Assembly: GCF_011008845.1 (NCBI RefSeq)
Contig: NZ_JAAIWM010000002.1
Coordinates: forward strand, 620,001-684,000
Length of the DNA stretch: 64,000 nucleotides
DNA from: Bacillus mesophilus
GTDB taxonomy: Bacteria > Bacillota > Bacilli > Bacillales > SA4
Direction: 5' to 3'
Below the pieces are notes generated by a model, which saw nothing but the letters and a program-made list of their open reading frames with translations, searched no databases and was not told the DNA's origin. Numbering within the stretch: position 1 is the first letter of the stretch; each line of letters starts with the position of its first letter. The position numbers were made by a program, and so were the translations under genes. Positions 57,953 through 64,000 of this stretch are shown one piece after another.

Positions 57953-59635
57953 TTACTGTATCTTTGATAGCTTTTCTTTTTCTTCCTCAACAAGAGTTCT
58001 TCTTAGAATTTTCCCTACTGCAGTCTTAGGTAGTTCTTTTCTAAATTCATAGATTCTTGGAACTTTATAGGCTGCTAAGTGCTTTCTTACATACGTATTT
58101 AATTCTTCTTCTGTACAAGTAATTCCTTCTTTTAGTACGATGTATGCCTTAACAGTTTCCCCACGATATGGATCAGGTATTCCAGCAACTACAGCTTCCT
58201 GTATCTTCTTATTTTCATAAAGAACTTCTTCTACTTCTCTTGGATAAATATTAAAACCACCAGCGATAATCATATCTTTTTTACGATCAACGATATAGAA
58301 ATATCCGTCTTCATCCATATAACCAAGATCACCTGTATAAAGCCAGCTATCTTTTAACACTGCCTCTGTTTCTTCGGCCTTATTCCAGTATCCCTTCATC
58401 ACTTGAGGACCTTTTACAATGAGCTCACCGATTTCTTTCGGCTCCGCTTCTTCTCCGGTCTCCATCGAAAGAATTTTGGCATCTGTATCTGGCCATGGCA
58501 CTCCAATACTACCATTTACTCTTTTCTCCCATAAGTTATTGGAGTGAGTAACAGGGGAAGCTTCCGTAAGTCCATAACCCTCAACCAATTTACCACCTGT
58601 CACTGCTTCAAACTCTTGTTGAACCTCTAAAGGTAATGGTGCAGAACCACTTATACAACACTCGATGGATGAAAGATCATAATCTTTAATGTTTGGATGA
58701 TTTAATAGCGCAACATAGATAGTTGGTGCACCTGGAAACAAGGTTGGTTTATGCTTTTGGATTGTTTTTAATGTCGTTTCCGCATCAAACTTCGGTAGTA
58801 GAATCATCTCGAATGCTTGCATGATTGATAAGTTCATAACCGTTGTCATTCCATATACATGGAAGAATGGAAGAATCCCTAACACTTTTTCTTCGCCTTT
58901 TTTGCACTTATACATCCAGCTAGAACACATTAATGTATTCGCTACTAAGTTCTCATGAGTAAGCATAACACCTTTAGGAAATCCAGTTGTTCCACCCGTG
59001 TACTGTAGCAATGCTAAATCTTCCTTTGGATTGATGTTCAACTGTATATATTCAGCTTTACTTGTAGCTAAGATTTTTGTTAACAAATGATTTGCACCTT
59101 GATGCTCAACCTTTACTACTACTCCGTGTTCCTTCTTTTGAATAAATGGATAGACTAGGTTTTTTGGGAATGGTAGATAGTCTTTAATACCCGTAACAAT
59201 AACATGTTCAATCGCAGTAACGCTCTTCACCTTTCGAACACGTGGATACAATAAGTCTAAACAAAGGATAATCTTGGCCTTTGAATCATTTAATTGATAT
59301 TCAAGCTCTCTTTCCATATATAACGGATTTGTTTGAACGACGATTCCACCAGCTAACAACGTAGCATAATAGCCGATTACAGCTTGAGGACAATTCGGCA
59401 GCATAATAGAAACTCGATCGCCTTTTTCTAGACCAATTTTTTTGAAATAGTTAGCAAGCTTTAATGACTGTTCATATAGCTGTTCAAATGTCAGCTCTTT
59501 ACCCAGAAAATGAAGCGCTTTCTTTTTAGGGTATTCTTTTGCTGTTTCTTCTAAAAACTGATGGATTGTCTTACCTTCGTAAGATATTGAATGAGGGATT
59601 TCTGTGGGGTAATTTTTCAACCATGCCTTGTTCAT
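57953..59635 (-). CDS. lcfA: Long-chain-fatty-acid CoA ligase LcfA
   Basis: LcfA activates fatty acids as acyl-CoA for beta-oxidation. The AMP-binding signature is YTGGTTGFPKG (near 215-225). GYGLTEASPVTH, YTGDLGYMDEDGYFYIVDRKKDMII and the catalytic lysine segment LPKTAVGKILRR are present. The length of 560 aa equals the B. subtilis enzyme. GGAGGAAC precedes the ATG. In B. subtilis it is first in the fadR operon; here a terminator and a separate promoter intervene. Confidence 0.97.
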   Translation of the reverse strand: MNKAWLKNYPTEIPHSISYEGKTIHQFLEETAKEYPKKKALHFLGKELTFEQLYEQSLKLANYFKKIGLEKGDRVSIMLPNCPQAVIGYYATLLAGGIVVQTNPLYMERELEYQLNDSKAKIILCLDLLYPRVRKVKSVTAIEHVIVTGIKDYLPFPKNLVYPFIQKKEHGVVVKVEHQGANHLLTKILATSKAEYIQLNINPKEDLALLQYTGGTTGFPKGVMLTHENLVANTLMCSSWMYKCKKGEEKVLGILPFFHVYGMTTVMNLSIMQAFEMILLPKFDAETTLKTIQKHKPTLFPGAPTIYVALLNHPNIKDYDLSSIECCISGSAPLPLEVQQEFEAVTGGKLVEGYGLTEASPVTHSNNLWEKRVNGSIGVPWPDTDAKILSMETGEEAEPKEIGELIVKGPQVMKGYWNKAEETEAVLKDSWLYTGDLGYMDEDGYFYIVDRKKDMIIAGGFNIYPREVEEVLYENKKIQEAVVAGIPDPYRGETVKAYIVLKEGITCTEEELNTYVRKHLAAYKVPRIYEFRKELPKTAVGKILRRTLVEEEKEKLSKIQ

Positions 59636-59667
59636 TTGTAGTTCCTCCTCTAGGCTTTCTTCTCCTT

Positions 59668-59696
59668 ATTATAGTACACGATTATTTTTGTGACAA
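59668..59696 (-). promoter_or_regulatory. Sigma-A promoter of lcfA
   Basis: TTGTCA and a perfect TATAAT on the minus strand are 17 bases apart, about 33 bases before the lcfA start. I saw no good FadR box around it. Confidence 0.8.
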
Positions 59697-59843
59697 TTAG
59701 AATAAATTAAAATATTCAGAAATGCTTCTAGAATGCATGTCCTATCAGGTTTTCACTCATACAATTTATCACGATAAGGCTCGTATTTTATTTTATAAAT
59801 AAAGTTTTTAGTTGAAGGTCACCTAATGAAAGAGCAAAAAAAA

Positions 59844-59863
59844 AGAGACTATAAATAGTCTCT
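59844..59863 (-). terminator. Terminator of the polX-mutS2-DUF350 unit
   Basis: A perfect stem AGAGACTAT with its complement is followed on the minus strand by nine T. It lies about 95 bases beyond the micro-ORF. Confidence 0.9.
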
Positions 59864-59957
59864 GAAATATTTGTGTTATAGAACAATGTTAATACTAAAC
59901 AAAGGTGATGATTTTATAAAGGAACGTGATTTCTTTCAGGAAAATCACCCCAAAAAC

Positions 59958-60041
59958 CTAAGTATTAAAGATCATATAAATAACTCCTATTAGCATAAAG
60001 ACACCACAGAGGGCTATCAAAATCTTAGCTAAAGTTTCCAT
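59958..60041 (-). CDS. Micro-ORF: 27-aa single-pass hydrophobic peptide
   Basis: An ATG at 60041 opens a 27-codon frame ending TAG at 59958. The product starts METLAKILIALCGVFMLIGV and is one hydrophobic helix. It has a good ribosome binding site (AAGGAG seven bases upstream) that overlaps the DUF350 stop codon eleven bases before it, so it looks translationally coupled. A terminator lies downstream. It is too short for standard gene calling. I do not recognise it; a small subunit or regulator of the DUF350 membrane protein is only a guess. Confidence 0.55.
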   Translation of the reverse strand: METLAKILIALCGVFMLIGVIYMIFNT

Positions 60042-60052
60042 TCATTCTCTCC

Positions 60053-60463
60053 TTACTCTCCTATTCCAGCACCAACTACAAAAGATAGACCAATTGAAAT
60101 CATCATGGAAATGAACCCGACTGCACGGTTATCTTTTTCTATTTCCTCATCAATTCGAAATTTAGGTGTTAGGAATTCGAAAATGAAATAACCGATCAAG
60201 AGTAAAACAAATCCAAATACTCCCCATCCAATCATCGTAAATAATGTATCATGATTCTCTATAGAATAACGAAATATGTTAGCAATTCCAAATATTTTCC
60301 CACCCGTTGCCATGGCCACAGCTAGATTCCCTTGCTGAATTTGTTCTAGATTCTTATACTTAGTTACAAGCTCTAAGATCGTTAAAAATAAAACAGCACA
60401 CAACACTGCTACACTGTAATACGCCGCGGTCTGGATATATACATTTTCCCAAAAATCGTTCAA
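60053..60463 (-). CDS. yshE: DUF350 membrane protein (YshE-like), 136 aa
   Basis: A membrane protein with four hydrophobic segments and the DUF350 pattern LAVAMATGGKIFGIANIF and IEKDNRAVGFISMMISIGLSF. I start at TTG 60463 (136 aa) with AAGGGGAG seven bases upstream. Starting at 60529 would overlap mutS2 by 50 bases and is rejected. In B. subtilis yshE follows mutSB in the same way. Its function is unknown. Confidence 0.9.
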   Translation of the reverse strand: MNDFWENVYIQTAAYYSVAVLCAVLFLTILELVTKYKNLEQIQQGNLAVAMATGGKIFGIANIFRYSIENHDTLFTMIGWGVFGFVLLLIGYFIFEFLTPKFRIDEEIEKDNRAVGFISMMISIGLSFVVGAGIGE

Positions 60464-60476
60464 TTGAGATCTCCCC

Positions 60477-62846
60477 TTACTTAAACTCAATAATGGTAAC
60501 TCCAGTTCCACCTTCTGACGCTTCCCCATAACGTGCCTTTTTAACGGAGCGATGATTTTTTACATATTCTTGAACTCCTTGTCTGAGAGCACCAGTCCCT
60601 TTACCATGAATAATGGATACACGAGGATAGCCAGCAAGTAGTGCATCGTCGATATATTTCTCCACTCGAAGTAGTGCATCCTCGAACCTTTCTCCTCTTA
60701 GATCAAGTTCTAGCTTTACATGAGAGTCGATACCTCTAACTGTTGCTAAAGGCTTTGTTTCAACAGGCTTTGGCCTACTAATATACTCAAGGTTTTTCTC
60801 TTTTACTTTCATTTTCATGATACCTATTTGAACTTGCCATTCGTCTTTACTAACCTGGTCAATTAAATGTCCTTTTTGGTTTAATGATAAGACATTAACT
60901 TCATCACCAGGGTGAAGTTTCTGCTTATTAGCACTTTTTTGTGTTGTTGTCTTTTTATTAGTAGTTAGCTGTGGAGTGGCTCCCTCTAACCTTTTTCTTG
61001 CTTCAATTAATTCGTGGTCTTTAATACTTGCATATTGTTGCTTTTGCATCTTCCGTAAATCTTGAATGATTTCTTCAGCTTCTTGTTTAGCTTTTTCTAT
61101 GGATGAAGCTGCTTTCTGTTCTGCTTTTTCATACATGCGATCGCGCTTTTCATTAAATTCAATGATTTGTCGTTGTAGCTCTTTATGAAGTTCTTCGGCA
61201 TCCTTTCTGATATGTTCCGCTTCTTCCATATCAGTTTCTGCCTTTCTTCGATTCTCTTCAAGTGATGCAATCATGTTTTCGACCTGATTGCTCTCAGCGC
61301 TAATATGATTTTTAGCATTTTCGATCACACTTTGATTGAGCCCTAATCGTTTAGAAATTTCAAACGCATTGCTTCGCCCTGGAACACCTATCAATAATTT
61401 ATAGGTTGGACTTAAGGTTTCCACATTAAATTCTACACTTGCGTTTACTACACCATCACGATTGTAGCCATAAGCCTTTAGTTCTGGATAGTGGGTAGTA
61501 GCAATAACTCTTGCACCTCTCCGATATACCTCATCTAAAATTGAAATAGCAAGTGCTGCTCCCTCCTGAGGATCCGTTCCAGCCCCAAGTTCATCAAATA
61601 GTACAAGACTATCTCCATCCACCTTTTTTAAAATATCAACAATATTAACCATGTGGGAGGAGAAGGTACTTAAACTTTGCTCAATTGATTGCTCATCACC
61701 AATATCAGCATAAACAGCTTTAAAGATTCCCATCTCAGATCCATCTAATGCAGGTAACTGTAATCCGGACTGTGCCATTAGCGTAAATAATCCTACTAGC
61801 TTTAACGTTACAGTCTTTCCTCCAGTATTGGGTCCTGTTATTACTATACTAGTGAAGTCACGTCCTAGCTCCACATCGTTAGGCACAACCTCATCTTTTG
61901 GAATAAGTGGATGCCTCGCCTTTAGTAGCTTTATATAACCAGAATTATTTAACTTCGGTTTAGAGGCTTTTATCTTCTGACTATAGGCACCTTTAGCAAA
62001 CATAAAATCAATCTCTGCCAAAACAGCTATATTTTCCAGAATTGAATCAGCTTCCACCGCTACTTCTTGCGAGAGTTCAGATAAAATTCTCTCCACTTCT
62101 TGCTTTTCCTTGAACTTTGTTTCGTTTAAAGAGTTGTTAATATCAACAACCGATTGTGGCTCTATAAACAAAGTAGCACCTGAAGCTGACTGATCATGCA
62201 CCATTCCACCAAAAGCACCTCTATATTCTTGCTTTACTGGAATGACAAAACGGTCGTTTCTAATGGTGATAATCGCATCAGATAGCATTTTTTGTGTGGA
62301 CGTTGAACGAATCATGTTTTCTAGCTTTTCTCTCGCTCTTGATTCAAGTGTCTTAAGCTGACTTCGAAGTGACTTAAGCTTGTCACTTGCTCCATCTAAT
62401 ACTTCTCCACTTTCACCAATACAGAAATTTATTTTCCTTTCTAAATCAAGTAAGATAAAGAGTCTATTGGCGTAACCCTCAAGAAATGGAATCGTAAGTT
62501 CCTCTTCAACTAGGTCTTGAACGAACTTCTTCATTTGTCTACTAGCGTATAAAGTACTAGTTATATTTAGAAGTTCATGTGGACTTAGGATGCTCCCTAT
62601 TTTAGCTCGCTTTGCATATGGACGAACATCAAATATTCCACCTAATGGTACATTTCCCTTAAGTCTTAGAACAGTTGACGCTTCATCCGTTATATTTTGC
62701 CACTCCACAGCCTCTTCATAGGAGGTAGTCGGAAATAGATTCTCTACCTTTTCTTTTCCAAGGGATGAAGAAGCGTGTTTTATGAGCTGTTCTTTTACCT
62801 TTGTAAATTCTAACACTTTTAATGTCCGGTCAAGCATTTTGTTCAC
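60477..62846 (-). CDS. mutSB: Endonuclease MutS2
   Basis: MutS2 is a MutS-related ATPase. Reported roles include limiting recombination and rescuing collided ribosomes. Walker A is GPNTGGKT at 338-345, and [18 protein letters not shown] is the Walker B and signature region. A coiled coil covers about 515-640, a KOW-like segment about 640-690, and the C-terminal Smr domain ([38 protein letters not shown]) about 710-789. The length of 789 aa fits the family. It lies 18 bases after polX. Confidence 0.97.
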   Translation of the reverse strand: MNKMLDRTLKVLEFTKVKEQLIKHASSSLGKEKVENLFPTTSYEEAVEWQNITDEASTVLRLKGNVPLGGIFDVRPYAKRAKIGSILSPHELLNITSTLYASRQMKKFVQDLVEEELTIPFLEGYANRLFILLDLERKINFCIGESGEVLDGASDKLKSLRSQLKTLESRAREKLENMIRSTSTQKMLSDAIITIRNDRFVIPVKQEYRGAFGGMVHDQSASGATLFIEPQSVVDINNSLNETKFKEKQEVERILSELSQEVAVEADSILENIAVLAEIDFMFAKGAYSQKIKASKPKLNNSGYIKLLKARHPLIPKDEVVPNDVELGRDFTSIVITGPNTGGKTVTLKLVGLFTLMAQSGLQLPALDGSEMGIFKAVYADIGDEQSIEQSLSTFSSHMVNIVDILKKVDGDSLVLFDELGAGTDPQEGAALAISILDEVYRRGARVIATTHYPELKAYGYNRDGVVNASVEFNVETLSPTYKLLIGVPGRSNAFEISKRLGLNQSVIENAKNHISAESNQVENMIASLEENRRKAETDMEEAEHIRKDAEELHKELQRQIIEFNEKRDRMYEKAEQKAASSIEKAKQEAEEIIQDLRKMQKQQYASIKDHELIEARKRLEGATPQLTTNKKTTTQKSANKQKLHPGDEVNVLSLNQKGHLIDQVSKDEWQVQIGIMKMKVKEKNLEYISRPKPVETKPLATVRGIDSHVKLELDLRGERFEDALLRVEKYIDDALLAGYPRVSIIHGKGTGALRQGVQEYVKNHRSVKKARYGEASEGGTGVTIIEFK

Positions 62847-62864
62847 TCCTATCCTTCACCGCGC

Positions 62865-64000
62865 TTAGTGATGTCTACTTAAAAACTTTTTAAGCTGATG
62901 AAGCTCTAACGTATTTATTACGTTCTCCTTGCGAATCCAACCTTTTCTTGCTGATGATATACCAATTTCCATATAGTCTAGCTGATTTATATGATGTGCA
63001 TCTGTATTAATCACTATTTTAACTCCCGCGTCTTGCGCTTTCTGAATATACTGCGAAGCTAAATCAAGACGATGAGGATTAGCATTTAGTTCGAGTGCTG
63101 TATTTGTTTCTTTTGCTAATTGAATAAGTAGGTCCATATCAACGTCATATCCATCTCTTGAGCCAATAATTCTTCCAGTAGGATGGGCAATGATATCAAC
63201 ATGAAAGCTATCAAAAGCCGTTTTTAATCGCTTCATAATCGTTTCTTGATCCTGAGTGAAACTTGAATGTATGGATGCTATAACAAGATCCATTTCCTCC
63301 AAGAATTCATCATCATAATCCAGTGTCCCATCCGGTAATATATCCATTTCAACACCTGTTAAGATTGTAAAATGTTCAAATTGTTCATTTAATCGTTGTA
63401 TTTCCTCACGTTGCCGTTTAAGTTGCTCAACATTTAACCCATTAGCCACCCTTAAATATTTCGAATGATCTGTAATGGCCATATATGAATATCCTTTTGC
63501 GATACAGGCTTTTGCCATTTGCTCAATCGTATGCGCTCCATCACTCCAAGTAGAGTGCATATGAAGATCACCCCTTATATCACGTTGCTTTATAAGGGGA
63601 ATTTCATCTTGAAATAACTCAACCTCATGCTCTCCTTCTCTAAGCTCCGGAGGAATAAAGGTTCTATTAAAAAACTGAAAAAATTCCTCTTCTGATTGAA
63701 AAGTAATTACCTCTCCAGTCTCATTGTTTTCTACTCCATATTCACTGATCTTCAAACCTCTTTCTTTTGCCAACTGCCTCATTTTTACGTTATGATCCTT
63801 CGAACCTGTAAAATGGTGAAGAGTGGTGGCAAAGGCCTTAGGCTCGACAATTCTAAAATCAACTGAGACCTCATAATCATAATCCAGTGTCAAAGACACC
63901 TTTGTGTTACCACTCGCAATAATATCCTTAATTCCATTTATACGTAGCAATTGTTCTTTAATGGATTCCGGCTTCTCGGTTGATATAATAAAGTCTAAAT
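62865..64000 (-). CDS. polX: DNA polymerase X family protein PolX, C-terminal part (runs off the window)
   Basis: The open frame reads through the right edge without a start, so only about 378 C-terminal residues are present. The first segment (LDFIISTEKPESIKEQLLRI) and the VSVDFRIVEP strand belong to the polymerase fingers and palm. A PHP phosphoesterase domain follows, with DLHMHSTWSDGAH, AITDHSKY, GVEMDILPDG, DIIAHPTGR and VINTDAHHINQLDYM as metal-binding motifs for 3'-5' exonuclease activity. PolX acts in base excision and gap repair. It precedes mutS2 as in B. subtilis. Confidence 0.96.
   Translation of the reverse strand, partial: LDFIISTEKPESIKEQLLRINGIKDIIASGNTKVSLTLDYDYEVSVDFRIVEPKAFATTLHHFTGSKDHNVKMRQLAKERGLKISEYGVENNETGEVITFQSEEEFFQFFNRTFIPPELREGEHEVELFQDEIPLIKQRDIRGDLHMHSTWSDGAHTIEQMAKACIAKGYSYMAITDHSKYLRVANGLNVEQLKRQREEIQRLNEQFEHFTILTGVEMDILPDGTLDYDDEFLEEMDLVIASIHSSFTQDQETIMKRLKTAFDSFHVDIIAHPTGRIIGSRDGYDVDMDLLIQLAKETNTALELNANPHRLDLASQYIQKAQDAGVKIVINTDAHHINQLDYMEIGISSARKGWIRKENVINTLELHQLKKFLSRHH

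Overview
The window is a chromosomal segment of an endospore-forming Bacillaceae bacterium (low-GC Firmicute). It carries a run of sporulation and germination genes (spoIVFA, spoIIB, spoVID, ysxE, lonB, gerM, gerE). Its gene order, read on the minus strand, follows the Bacillus subtilis polX-to-spoIVFA segment almost gene for gene. Protein sequences are clearly Bacillus-like but not those of B. subtilis, and several B. subtilis neighbours (for example the leu genes between ysoA and ysnB) are absent. No prophage, CRISPR array or complete insertion sequence is visible.

Layout from right to left, the direction of most transcription. (1) 64000-49921: polX (cut by the window edge), mutS2, a DUF350 membrane protein and an 84-bp micro-ORF; lcfA; fadR-fadB-etfB-etfA for fatty-acid beta-oxidation behind a FadR operator; trxA; uvrC; lysC behind a lysine riboswitch, with an internal second start. 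(2) 49626-39014: yslB (plus strand), sdhCAB, ysmA, gerE, ysmB, racE, a plus-strand CBO0543-like membrane gene, gerM, and the rph-ysnA-ysnB group. (3) 38872-33748: a tRNA-Gly/tRNA-Arg operon with a near-consensus promoter, a Gly/Phe/Pro-rich coat-like protein, ysoA, trigger factor and clpX. (4) 33241-28416: lonB, lonA and the GTPase gene ysxC. (5) 27918-18135: a plus-strand membrane protein, the heme operon hemAXCDBL, spoVID-ysxE and a small plus-strand membrane protein. (6) 17965-7574: a valine T-box leader with valS, then folC, a membrane GAF-GGDEF protein, comC, spoIIB, maf and radC. (7) 7329-1: mreB, mreCD, minCD, a PhoD-like phosphatase and the beginning of spoIVFA.

The genes cover cell shape and division (mre, min), heme and succinate dehydrogenase for respiration, fatty-acid oxidation, protein quality control (lonA, lonB, clpX, tig), nucleotide and DNA hygiene (maf, ysnA, uvrC, mutS2, polX, radC), translation supply (valS, tRNAs, ysxC), and spore coat and germination.

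The least expected material is between the genes. Two small non-coding elements have GGCT-type terminal inverted repeats and perfect 8-bp direct repeats at both ends (42235-42418 and 49684-49876). A third related element (28020-28393) has a different hairpin repeat nested inside it. That second family shows compensatory base changes between copies, which points to a conserved folded structure. A phased array of TTATCAACGA motifs with 20-21 bp spacing lies between lonB and clpX. Two operons that are continuous in B. subtilis appear split here: mreB from mreCD, and lcfA from fadR-fadB-etfBA.
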